A stretch of 64,000 bases of DNA, taken from the NCBI RefSeq assembly GCF_022605165.1, contig NC_063072.1, positions 2,480,001-2,544,000 on the forward strand, in the 5' to 3' direction. Below are positions 21,428 to 31,833 of the stretch, one piece after another. The DNA is from Purpureocillium takamizusanense. Lineage: Eukaryota > Ascomycota > Sordariomycetes > Hypocreales > Ophiocordycipitaceae. The position numbers and the translations under genes are program-made. Every line of letters starts with the position of its first letter. Within the stretch, counting starts at the first letter, position 1. The notes beneath the pieces were generated by a model. It saw only the letters and a program-made list of their open reading frames with translations. It ran no database searches and was not told the DNA's origin.

Positions 21428-24281
21428 TCATTCGTCCTCGTCCGATACGTCGGTGACAGTCATCTCTACATAAGCGTCAGCATCTTTCGTCAATCCCAGC
21501 CCATCATCTGCTTGGGCGATTATACTTCTCGTGAGGCTCCTTCCCCGGTCTGCGGACCCTGTCGAATCGTGTTCCTGGGGACTTGAGGAGACGTTTGGTC
21601 CCACATTTGACATGGAGGAATGATTGCTCGTAGGTAAGGCCGGAGCAGTGCTTGTACTTGGGCTCCATCGGATCTGATGCGGTGCTTCGGCATGATGCCG
21701 CCGTAAATGGTACCAAACAGGGTGGTAACCCCCAGTGTACGGTATTATATCCCAACATGGTGAGTCTGGTGAGGCATTGACTTTTGCTGTGGCCTTGGAT
21801 TCCAAAGAGGCGCCCTGAGTTCGAGCATCTGTTTCTTTGTTTAGAATCGGACTGCCTTTCTTTAGCTGCGGATCCAAAGTGACTCACAGAGTTTCGCGCA
21901 GATGAAGATTTGTTACTCACCGGCTGAGCTACCCTCGCCTCTGGGAGCTCGTGTGTTGGCGGCTGCGTCTTCGGTCTCGTTTGGAGCAGGTTCAGTTTTC
22001 TGAGTGACCTTTTTCGAATCGCCGAGCAAGGCATCTTTCTCACGGGGTGGATGCGGCCCGGGGCGCTCACGGCTTGGGCTTCGATGCCTAAATATTGTTC
22101 CGTTGACCGGTTCTGGCAGTCGTCTTCTGTCGAGCTGTTTTTCTGTGATATCCCTAAATCGGTATGGCTCACGCGCGAATTCTATTGAGCCCCAGTTGTT
22201 GCTCCAGCCTATACCCGTTTCGCGCCTCACGAACTCGCTCATCTCCGGTGGGAGCAATCTGCCGTAAATCTCGATGGACTTTTTAAAGGATTCGGTAGGA
22301 TATTTCCGGTGCACGTTGTGTCCTTTCAGCTGACTCGAAAGGGCTCCTCGAATAAAGTCTCGAGCAAAGCAGGCTGGTGGATCAGACAACGCGTCTCGAT
22401 CGACCCAATCCGGAAAGCTTTTCAGGTCTTCAAGTAGTTGGCGTTTGGAAGCGACATCTCCGGAGATGAGATACTTTGACAAGCAAGTCCACAGAAAGCC
22501 ACGTCGGTTTTTCTGCACGGAGTTTTGCAGATGGGAAAGCTCTTCGAAGTAAGTCTTTGGATCCTGAGAGACTACAATTAACAGCTCCAGGCAGAATTCT
22601 TCCGTTTGGTAGTCCTGTAGCTCCCTGGACAATCTCCAAGCCATGATTATGGGCTCCTTTTGTTCCGGAGGCACGCCAGGCATCTGCCAATTTGGGTTCT
22701 CAATGGTGGCTGGGACATAGACCGGAACCCCCAGCCCCCATGCGAAAGTCAATCCTGGCGCGGATGCGTGACGTTCGCTGACGGCACCTTCAAAGCTTCC
22801 GTATTCAATTGAAACCAAGCCGGCCGCTTCAACTGCTACCCACCTTGCAAAGGCCCGGCTCTTCAAGCACCCGATGTGGTTCAGTTTCAGACAGTGGGCA
22901 AGAGATTGGGCGTCGCTCATCCACTGGTCCATCATTTGGAGCCTCCGAGGGTTGCGAAGATTGCCGCGAAGCACAGAGACAATAAGGCTCAACAACGCGA
23001 GAATGGTAGACTCGTCCGTGTCGCTCATGTCGCTCACCCAGTCGTCGAGGAGGCGTCGACTATAGCCAGCAGTGCCATAGATTTTCATCATGACAGTGTC
23101 TACGCTGAAGTTGAACCATGGGATGAGCGCGGAGAAGAAGTCATGAAAATCCCAGATACGGCCTTCAGACAAAAGCTGGCTGTAAATTTTCGGAATGCTA
23201 GGAAGCTCTCGCGTGGCCAGTCGGGGGCCAACGTTCCAGGCTCTGGCTTCGCCCAGAATGTGCGAAGCAAGGCAGAATATTTTGATCTGTTGACTCTATT
23301 CCGTCAGCTAATTATGATTGAGATTGCGTCAGAATAATGTCGAACGGGGTCTCTCCATACCTCTGTGGACCCAGCGTTCTCGTCTAGGTTTACAGTCCGT
23401 AACGCTTCTTTGGCCACATTGATAGCCTGATGAATTGTGCCTTCACGGTACACCAAGTATGTCGTCTCCAATAGATCCCAGTTGAGGTGGAGCAAGTCGA
23501 GTTGCTCCAATGCGACGGCATCGGGCTTTCGTAAACAGCCGCGAGCTCGCCTGCCGTACGACCTCCGCCTGTTGAACAATGCGCTCCTCGAATGTTCCGG
23601 AGCCTCACTTCGGAGCTGGCGACACGGTTGACCGAATACCGAATGAGGATTGAGAGCGCCAAAAGACTTATAGTCTGACATCTCTAGCAGCATTTCGGCG
23701 TACTGCACAAAGACGAAAGGCTGTGCTTGGTGGTCTGCCAAATTAGCCTCGAAGTAGCTCTTGGCGGCCTGGAAGTTCCCAATCCGCATTAAGCGGGAAA
23801 AGTCTTCCAACTCATCACCAATGTCGTCAAAGATTGGGAGGTCGATATGGGTCGTAACATCTTGGGGGCAGTCGGCATTGAAGCAGGTTTGGAAAAGAAC
23901 TTCTTTATCGGGACTTTGGTTTCCACGAGCGACAACAGCTGAGTTCGCGTCGCGGCTGATGAGTTGGACATGGCTTCTGCCGTCATAGTCATCATCTGAC
24001 AAGGACTCGTCGACGAAGCGCTCGGTAAAATTGAAAGGGTTCGGCGCAGATGGCGGTTGGTCGTTGCGGCGGCGTGAACGGGATCGCGAACGAACGGGCT
24101 CGCGTTCCACAACAACCCTGGCATGCTGCTCGAGCGGGATATAATTGACGCCGCTAGGGATATCAAAAAAGCTATGACCCCTGGACGGTGGTCGGCTGTA
24201 GAGGTTGGGACGGGGGGATGGTCCGCGTCTTCGAGCACGGATGTCGACGTCGTCGTCGTCATCGTCGCGATAGTAGCTCAT
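21428..24281 (-). CDS. Uncharacterised protein with RS-rich disordered N-terminus and helical-repeat-like body
   Basis: I do not recognise a named family. The exons are 24281-23361, 23286-21921 and 21828-21428, giving 895 residues. The introns at 23287-23360 and 21829-21920 have good donors, branch motifs and acceptors with matching phases. Residues 1-110 are disordered and rich in Asp, Arg and Ser (MSYYRDDDDDDVDIRARRRG, RSRSRSRRR). From about residue 150 the body is helical and resembles tetratricopeptide repeats (FSRLMRIGNFQAAKSYFEAN; LHLNWDLLETTYLVYREGTI; HQAINVAKEALRTVNLDENA). Exon 2 encodes a long mixed domain (RIWDFHDFFSALIPWFN). The C-terminus is polar and ends in acidic SDEDE. There are no membrane segments or signal peptide. 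The stretch 23530-23598 seems to be read in the wrong frame (see findings). The gene is divergent from the next unknown gene. Confidence 0.72.
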
Positions 24282-25587
24282 GGCGTCGGGTCGAGTGCCA
24301 AATCAAGCCATGCGATTATTCCTTTCATAGAGCGCTTTTTCCAAAGGGGCGCGCGCATGTGTTGTTTTTCACAACGAACATGATTGGAGGTCGAGCCGAT
24401 GCAAAATCAACGCTGCTTCTCCCCAGCGGCAAGCCTCGACTTTCGCGTTACGGGGAGTCGGATGGGGACAGCTGGAGGGCTAGAGGAGAGCAAAGGACCT
24501 GAGGGGCTTCTTGGGGTGGTGTTGAACATCGGAGCTCCGGAAAATGAGATAGATCGAGAGAGGTCCTTGTTGTAAGCCGAGATGGATTGTTCAAGATGCA
24601 GGCCTCGGGTACTGCGTAAGTCGACAGGAGAGGCCAAGCTCTGAAGCCGTTCGTAGACTGCCTAACGTTGAAGTCAGCCACTGCCAGCCCCTTTCAAACT
24701 ACCAGCTCCTGCATGACTGCTGCGTTTGGCAGGTGCAAATGGACTGCAAATGGGCGGGCCGCCCCCAATTACTTGCAGGCAGGAGCGGCCGCCCCCAAAG
24801 CACACGATCCAGACGTACCTTACCTACGACACTTCGTACTTCGTACTACCAGGTATCTCGTGCGTTGACTGCCCCAGTGCGCTTCACAGAACAGTCAACG
24901 ACTTATTTTCACGGATAAGGTGGTGCCTTCCTCGGCGCTACGTCTTGTACGTCCTTCGTACTCCATTTTCGTCTTTCTCATCGACTGACGTGAGCGTTAG
25001 CCCGACACACACAATGGCTGTGGTTGTACCGGGAACAGACATGGCTAGAGTGATGAGAAAAATCACGAGTGCGCCTCAAGGTCCTCCGGCAAAGCTGCGA
25101 GACATGCAGAAGGGGCTTGGAGTCATTGGTTGATCCGTCGCGGGCGGGTAGGAGCTGAACAACCTGTTCGGGCCACAGCATGAACGTGCATGCTCTAGAT
25201 GTCCGGTTGCGCAAGGGAGAGGGTGCTTACGCCGAGCAATGCACACGAGAAACCAGGGGCTCAAGTGTCGAGCAGCCCCGTGCAGCTAAGGCAAGGCTGT
25301 CTAGAGGGTCTTTGGAGCGTCAGCTCCTGTGCTTCGCCATGCCCGGCATGGATCCTTTTGTCGTCGGCCATTACCCCGACCCCAAACATTTAGTCGTCCA
25401 CCGAAAGATCTCAGCACGTAGAGTTCTGCCTCCATTGCACCTCCGCTGGGCGACGCAGCCTCTTGCATCGGTTCTCACAGTCATCGTCCTTTCGAACGTT
25501 GGGCGTCTGTTCGTAGCTCACTCTAATCCTAGAGCCCTTTGACTACTACTTATATCTCAACTATTGTTCCACCACCTATCAAGACGA
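24282..25587. other. Divergent promoter region between two uncharacterised genes
   Basis: This 1.3-kb interval separates two divergent start codons. No coding frame is supported. It holds two overlapping copies of the TACTTCGTAC word (24831-24846) and related words near 24950-24962. Confidence 0.5.
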
Positions 25588-27141
25588 ATGCCTCAACAAG
25601 ATATGGCTGCCGTCGACACAAATATCGACATACTTCCGGCAAAACCATTGTTAGGCAAAGGATATCGGCCAGGCGGTAAGGTGCGGAGTTTCGGCCGCGC
25701 CGACTACGATCGGTTCCGCAACCTCTCTCCATGGTACATGTGTGCTGGCGAAAAGGACATCGGTTCCGTTCACGTCGATTGCCGATTGCTTCTGAAGAAG
25801 TCAAAACTGGGTGTCTTCGACTGTGGAGCCCACGAGCAGCCCGGGGGTATAATCTACTTCAATTTGGACATTTCTCAGCCCCGCGACTGCTCGCTCTCGG
25901 ATGCCACCGTCGAGATCACGTTTGACCAGGAACACGCGTCGCTCAGACAGCAACAGATCAAACCAGTTAACCCCCAGACCCTCGCTGCCCCCGTGCAGGT
26001 GGCGACATGGGGCCCTACGAAGCTCACGGGCGAAAAGCGGACAGTGACGATCGAGTCCGACGCCAATGGAACGGCATCTATACAGTTCCCCGGGGGCGGC
26101 ATTGGGGGCGTTGGGATGAACAAGAAGAAGACGGTCGAGCGCTGCAGCCGCTGGACGTTGAACAGTTCCCTTGTCAGGGGAAGGACTGGCAAGCTGTACC
26201 AGGGCCTGAAATGGTCACTGGCGGCAAACAAGTTCGATGGGGGTTCGCGACCCGGCGGCAATGTTTACACTGCCTTCTCCTTCCAGTACAATGGCCAACC
26301 TTTTTTCATGAAGATCAAAATTGAGGGGAAGCTCGACCAGGCCACTGACCGAGTAAAAGAGAGGGGGAGAAGGCTAGGAAGAACGATTAAGAAGCACTTT
26401 GGACCACGCCAGGGTCATGCAGAAGATATTTGCACAACCCTAATTGGATCGTGCAGTGAGAGAGGTCTGCAACTCAATAGGCTTGCTGACGATCTGGAGA
26501 GAGAGATGGAGATGAAGAACTTTATCAACGGCGTCCCGATCGAGATTCCGGATGCCCAAACGGCAGGTTTCTTCACGGTCAAGACGGATCGCAGAGCCCA
26601 AGACGACCACCCTGCTGAGCCGGAGACACCTACCAGCCAAATACCACCACAGAAGGACAGACGACCATCGCAAGCGCCCGACCTCTACGCGCAAGGTCCT
26701 TCGTTTCCCCAGATAAAAGCCCTGGAGGAAAATGACGGTTCTCGAGCGTCGTCTCGGGAAGATCCAACAGCGCCTACCCTCGTAAACCTCTTCAACGCAG
26801 AGCAAAGGTACTTTAGGCCTCCCGCCATCCGATCCGATGCCCCAAAAGCGCCCATAGTATCTCCCCAGGAGGCTACGAAAAGCGAGGGTGAAAGCAGCAG
26901 GTCGCAGCGATGGGTGGAGGATGACAATGCTGTCCAGCTTTTTACAGACGGCAGAGATACACGGCCGGAGACGCTGGGGATGATGGCGAGAATGTTTGGG
27001 TTCACAGCGGTGCGCCTGTTCTTGCAGCTTCTGAGTGAGCTCCTCTGTATTGAGTGGCGGCCGTCGCAGAAGATCAGGCTCATGGAAGAGGTGAGAAGGA
27101 AGGGTGGCCGAGATGTTCGGCGTAACACAGTGCAACCCTGA
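25588..27141 (+). CDS. Uncharacterised protein, probable beta-rich domain with hydrophobic C-terminal segment
   Basis: No family was recognised. It is a single-exon gene of 517 residues from ATG 25588; the next in-frame ATG, at 25603, is also possible. Residues ~1-260 look beta-rich and globular, with regular alternation and many Gly and aromatic residues. Examples are GSVHVDCRLLLKKSKLGVFD, GGIIYFNLDIS, LYQGLKWSLAANKFDGG and VYTAFSFQYNGQPFFMKIKI. A basic helix follows (RVKERGRRLGRTIKKHFGP). Residues ~330-460 are Pro/Ser-rich and probably disordered. Near the C-terminus, MARMFGFTAVRLFLQLLSEL is a hydrophobic or amphipathic segment that could contact a membrane, followed by a basic tail. There is no signal peptide. 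It shares a 1.3-kb divergent promoter with the preceding unknown gene, so co-regulation is possible but unproven. Confidence 0.72.
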   Translation: MPQQDMAAVDTNIDILPAKPLLGKGYRPGGKVRSFGRADYDRFRNLSPWYMCAGEKDIGSVHVDCRLLLKKSKLGVFDCGAHEQPGGIIYFNLDISQPRDCSLSDATVEITFDQEHASLRQQQIKPVNPQTLAAPVQVATWGPTKLTGEKRTVTIESDANGTASIQFPGGGIGGVGMNKKKTVERCSRWTLNSSLVRGRTGKLYQGLKWSLAANKFDGGSRPGGNVYTAFSFQYNGQPFFMKIKIEGKLDQATDRVKERGRRLGRTIKKHFGPRQGHAEDICTTLIGSCSERGLQLNRLADDLEREMEMKNFINGVPIEIPDAQTAGFFTVKTDRRAQDDHPAEPETPTSQIPPQKDRRPSQAPDLYAQGPSFPQIKALEENDGSRASSREDPTAPTLVNLFNAEQRYFRPPAIRSDAPKAPIVSPQEATKSEGESSRSQRWVEDDNAVQLFTDGRDTRPETLGMMARMFGFTAVRLFLQLLSELLCIEWRPSQKIRLMEEVRRKGGRDVRRNTVQP

Positions 27142-29029
27142 CATGGGAGGCTCTAGAGCTTTAGGCCGAGAATGTGGAGGGTGATGCTACCGTGTAAACG
27201 CAATGAACGCACAGGGGATAGTCGACATCCCATGCTTCGTACCTCCCTTATTATCATTGCCTGCTCAGTATCTTGCCGCACTGTCAGTACGTCTAGTAGC
27301 CCGTACAAAGTAGGTATAGTCAGGTGATCCGAGGTCTTTGGGCTTCGCACGGACACACACATCGAAGGCGCCGTGGGGAAGTAGGGGGGAGGAGGGAGGG
27401 GTTATTTTCAGGCGCGAGACAGTGAGCACTTGGGGACACAAAGGAGCGGCCAGCCGGGTGAGGGAAATAACAAGCGAGGACACGCGTGCGCGCGCATGGG
27501 CCTTGATATTGACCAAGCTGGGTTGTTGACTCTGACGGGAACCACGAGCTGCCCGAGTGATGTCCTCGCGCGTTGAGCGTTCCGTCCGCTGCCGGATCGG
27601 CGTTGCCGATGTTGTTGAGAACTTGGGAGGAGGGACGCGACGCCTCACCAGGTGCTGCGCCACAGCTGGGAGAGGCCGACGACGGAGGGACAAGCACAGG
27701 CACAACCCGGTTGCTGTTGCTGTTCAGCCGCTTTTATCAGCGAGGAACGGGCTTCTGCGGTTCAGCTCTAGACGGGCGGCGGTGCACAGTCCACGCGCGC
27801 AAACGCCCGCGCGCCCCGCCTCCCCTCTGTCCATGTGCTGCCCCGCGCTGCTTCCAGCGTCATCCCCATCGATATTGCCCACGAAGTGCTCACACAGCTG
27901 TCCTGTATCAGAGGCGCGTGTCGTTGGGAAGTGATGCCGTGCCGCATCACGGTTCACTACTACCCGTTCGGCACCCATGCGCGTTGTCGGGCTGCCTGCG
28001 TGCCTATGGACTCCGAGTCGTCGACCCCTCGGACGACGACCAGCAGCCCGGCAACGGGGTCGATCAGGGTCCAGTCCAGTCCAGTCCAGTCCATGCCTGC
28101 TTGCACCTCAATGCACTACGTACTCTATTGATGCGTTCCACCCCCGATTTGTCCGGCCCGCCTCCAATGGCGACGAGTAAAGTGGTCCCAGTCAAGGAGC
28201 ATGCCTGCCTCGGGGGGGTCGCGATGGCGCGGGTTCCGAGATACTTGCTCTTCACACCGCAGAGCGTAGAAAGGAACGGTACGGTACGGTGATGGTGACG
28301 ACGGATGACGCTGGTGAGCGGGCGTTGCTCCCATTCTGGGCGGTCATGCGGCGTCATGTGGCTCCTTGCGGCGCATACGCACGAGTCCCAGAGACCATGA
28401 GAAAAATGTTGGAATAGGTGAGAGTAGTAGCTTCGTAGGCCTCCCATGGCAGTAGGTAGGCGGGCAGTGGGCTGGATCGGACACGAATGATACCTAGATG
28501 GATGGGCTCCTCGGCTCGATCGTGCCCATTGATTGTATCGGCGACGCTGTGGTGCGGCAATCCAGGTAGCGGGCAGCGGCACCAGGGCACGGTGCAGTAC
28601 AGCACCTCACAGCGCAGGTGGGCTGCTTCCACTGCTTCTGCCTCTTGGTTGCCCCCCCGCCACTCGCCCAGCAGTGGAGGCCCACCACCACCACCCAATC
28701 CGACCGCCACGCCACGCCGGCATATCATCCCGCCTTCACCTCTCGCTCCCGCCATCCTCCTCTTCTCTTACACGTTTGAGCGTCCCTCTTCCCGCCCCCC
28801 AAATCCGCCCTCTTTCCTTCCTCGCCTCGGCATCTCGTCAATCGACGACGGGTCCCCTCCCGCCCTCGCGCGCCCGCGACGCTTGCGAATTGACACGACC
28901 CGCGCACCGCCACCCAGCACCAGTCACGTCATCGCCTTCTCTCTCTGTACCCTGCCCTGCTCTCTACTAAGGTACATACCTACCACCCCGCGGAAGGAAG
29001 AAAAAAAAGGCCACCCATCGCTGCCCGCA
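27142..29029. other. Intergenic: upstream region of the WW-domain gene
   Basis: No coding frame, tRNA or other RNA could be supported across about 1.9 kb. The last ~250 bases are strongly C-rich and C/T-rich, typical of a fungal promoter or leader. A short CCAGT repeat is at 28071-28092. Confidence 0.5.
28071..28092. repeat. (CCAGT)n short tandem repeat
   Basis: Four perfect CCAGT units plus two further bases. Confidence 0.8.
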
Positions 29030-30586
29030 ATGGCTGGCCCGACGTCCCCCAGCACCGAGGGTCCCACGTTCGCGCCCCCGAGCCTGCCCGCCGGCTGGAT
29101 CGCACAGTGGGACGGCGCGAGCAAGAAGTACTACTACGTGCAGCTCGCGACGGGCGTCTCCCAGTGGGAGGTGCCCACGCAGGCCGTCCACCAGACGGGC
29201 AACACGCCCGCCCATGAGTCCGCCGAGCACCCGTACGGCCAGCCTCCCCCTGGCGGCGTCGGCGCCGGCGCCGCTTCTGCGGGCGCGCCGCCGCGGCCCT
29301 CGGAACTTATCACGCATCCCGACGGCTCCCAGACGGTCAAGCACCCCGACGGCACCATGGAGCCTATCATGGCCGACGGCTCTAGGGGTTTGGACGGCCC
29401 CAATGGTGACAGAGGCCTTGGTGTAAGTCCCTCGCCGCGTTGCCCGCCCGCCCCTTCCACATCTGCTACCGCCTAGGCCTTGACCCTATATGGACATTGG
29501 TGCTGACAGACTGGCAGAGCATGGCCATGAACGCCCTTCTCGGCGGAAAAGGCTCGGGCGGCGGCGGCGGCGGCGGCGGTAGCCACGGCAGCAATCCCCT
29601 CGGTAGCCTCGCGAATCAGTTCCTCGGCGGCGGTTCCCACGGCGGTGGCGGCGGCGGCGGCGGCGGCGGCGGCAAGAACAATGCCGCCGGCAAGCTTGTC
29701 GGACAGCTGGCATCGAACCTCTTCTCCCCGTCCAGCAAGCCCGAGCAGCCGCAAAACTACCACGGCGGACAGAACACGGGCCACGGCCAGCACCAGGGCG
29801 GTCTGGCCGGCGCCGTCTTTGGCGGCGTCGCCCACATGTTTGGGGGCAAGGAGTCTCACGGTAGCGTACGTTCTCCGCAGCAGCATGGCAAGAGAGACAC
29901 AGACGCGAGCTGACAGCTTCATGATACAGGGTCAAAATTACGGCTATTCGGGCGCCGGCACCGGCAATGCCTATTCGGGCGGCGAAGCCCCGACGTACCA
30001 CCCGCCAGGCTCCGGTCCGTCCTCGTCCACACATACACCCTCCGCCTCGCAACCGAGTCAACACCAGCAGCAGCAGCAGCAGCAGCAGCAGGGCTCGTCC
30101 CACCACCAAAGTTCCCCGAGCCAGGGCCACCAGCCTCAGAGCCACCAGTCGTACGGCGCCCCATCATCCGGCGGCAGCCAAGGTCACCAGCCGCCGCACA
30201 CCCAGTCCCCGTATGGTGGGGGCCAGTCGTACGGCGGCCAGCATGGCGGCCAGCACGGAGGGAATGGCGCATATTCCCATCAGCCTGCGCAGCAAAGCTA
30301 CGGCACGCCTCCCGCTGGCGGTCATCAGCCGTCGTATGGGCAGTCCCACCAGGGCGCTCCCTCTAGCTATAGCCAAGGACCTCCTGGGGGCTACCAACAG
30401 GGCCCTCCAGGTGGCTACGGCCAGGGACCATCGGGCGGATACAGCCAGGGTCCACCCGGCGGATACAACCAAGGCCCCTCTGGAGGGTACGGCCAGTCGT
30501 ACTCTGGGGGACATGGTGGCCAGCAACAACAGCAGCAGCAATATGGCGGCCAAAACCAGGCGCCGTACCATGGCGGTCCCTATTGA
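29030..30586 (+). CDS. WW-domain protein with Gly/Gln-rich prion-like C-terminus
   Basis: WW domains bind Pro-rich ligands; the specific partner is unknown. The exons are 29030-29422, 29518-29865 and 29930-30586, giving 465 residues. One WW domain lies at residues ~18-50 (LPAGWIAQWDGASKKYYYVQ ... SQWEVP), with both signature tryptophans (23 and 46) and the Pro after the second. A short motif follows, HPDGSQTVKHPDGTMEPIM. Exon 2 encodes two oligo-Gly tracts around helical pieces (MAMNALLGG, NPLGSLANQFLGG, AAGKLVGQLASNLF). Exon 3 is a Gln/Ser/His/Tyr/Gly-rich tail with a nine-Gln run and repeated QGPPGGY/QGPSGGY units, like annexin- or prion-like low-complexity tails that can phase-separate. 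An alternative acceptor six bases before AGC at 29518 is unlikely because it abuts the branch site. Confidence 0.88.
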
Positions 30587-30950
30587 GTGGTCAGGGAGCT
30601 GCAGGTCATAGAATCAACTCGACGTTTGGCAGCCGCGTTCACTCAAGTCCAGGCTTGATCCATGTCGAGAGCAGCTGGAAGCCACCGCCCCGTGCCCTGT
30701 CGGGCGAACGAGCACGGGATTACTCAGGGTGAGTGTTGGGCGAGGGTTCAGCCAGTCGTGTGCTACATCCTTCGCCCGTGCTCGACGTCTGCGACGATGG
30801 AACGGTCGACCATGAAGCATCTGTAACGAATTTTCGAAATGAGGTGTGAGCCTTTTGCGTCGTGTATATATCGCATGTGGTCGTCCATCAAAGAGTGGCG
30901 GGGTGAAAGACTGAGGAGAGTGGAAAGTTTGGCAGCAATGAGCTTAACCG
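30587..30950. other. Convergent 3' region, WW gene / PGA1
   Basis: These 364 bases lie between two stop codons. Nothing beyond 3' untranslated sequence is seen. Confidence 0.5.
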
Positions 30951-31833
30951 TTAGTTTTTCTTAGTCTGCTTTAATGTCTGGTCTTCCGAGGAGCCGGCAA
31001 CAGACTGAAGACGGGATGCGATCCATCTTGATGCGAACCAGGTGACGACGCCGACGACGATGAGGTAACCCACGGTGGGCATAAGCGACTGATTGGCCAA
31101 GTTAAACACGAAAGGGTCAAGCACAAGATCTACCAAGACGGGTGGAGGGTTCTTCATGAGCTCGACATCGTCGACAAAGTAATCTGCCGCGGCGCGAATG
31201 TGGACAAGTAGCACAGACGCCTTCCGCGCCCCCGACTTGTTGGATGAAGCTTTATGCGGCGCGGGCTCCTGCGCGTCCGACTTGTTGCCAGGCTGGCGGG
31301 AGGCGGCATACTCTGCCAGGGACTGGATAAGCTCGGGCGTGTCCCAGACGGTGTCGAGCTCATGCGAGTCCAACGCGAAGAGGGTAGGTTCCTACGCAGC
31401 AAGCCATCGTCAGCAAACATTGACATGGTAGCCCATCTCATTCTTGTTCTGTTCTGCCTCCAGCGAGGGGGCAGGCGGAGGGCAGGTATAAACGCACATT
31501 GGCGGCCCAGGAGACATGGAACTCGTAGCGCTGGCCCTCGACCAGGTTGTCGAGCAGTACCCACGACGAGCGTCCCTGGGACGAGTTGCCCTTGTCGACG
31601 GGGAAGACGCGGTCGAGGGTCGTGCGCAGGGTGAGCGTGTCGGGGGTGAGGGCGTGGAGGTTGAGGTCGGCGAGCGAGGGCTTGGCGAGGGGGGTATTGG
31701 CGGGCGTGGGGGCGTCGAAGATGATCTTTTCGACGTTGGCATAAACGGTCGTGGACGCGAGGAGAAAGAGTAGCAGCTGGAGGAGCAGCAGCTGGTGCTG
31801 TGGTGGCCGTGGTGCGCGGCTCGAGGTCGCCAT
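30951..31833 (-). CDS. PGA1: GPI mannosyltransferase II co-activator Pga1
   Basis: Pga1 partners Gpi18 in the ER membrane to add the second mannose of GPI anchors. The exons are 31833-31498 and 31391-30951, giving 258 residues with a phase-0 junction (SWAAN/EPTLFALD). An N-terminal signal segment (QLLLLQLLLFLLASTTVYA) is followed by the family-like EKIIFDAPTPA, LRTTLDRVFP and SWVLLDNLVEGQRYEFHVSW. One transmembrane helix lies near residues 217-235 (PTVGYLIVVGVVTWFAS), with a short basic cytosolic tail (QTKKN). This gives a luminal domain anchored by a single C-terminal helix. Identification is by motif recall. It is divergent from alpha-tubulin with 1.8 kb between the starts. Confidence 0.82.

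Noticed and set aside
19541..30586. Secondary-metabolite gene cluster around the LPMO and unknown genes
   Set aside because: There is no PKS, NRPS, terpene synthase, P450, transporter or Zn-cluster regulator in the region.
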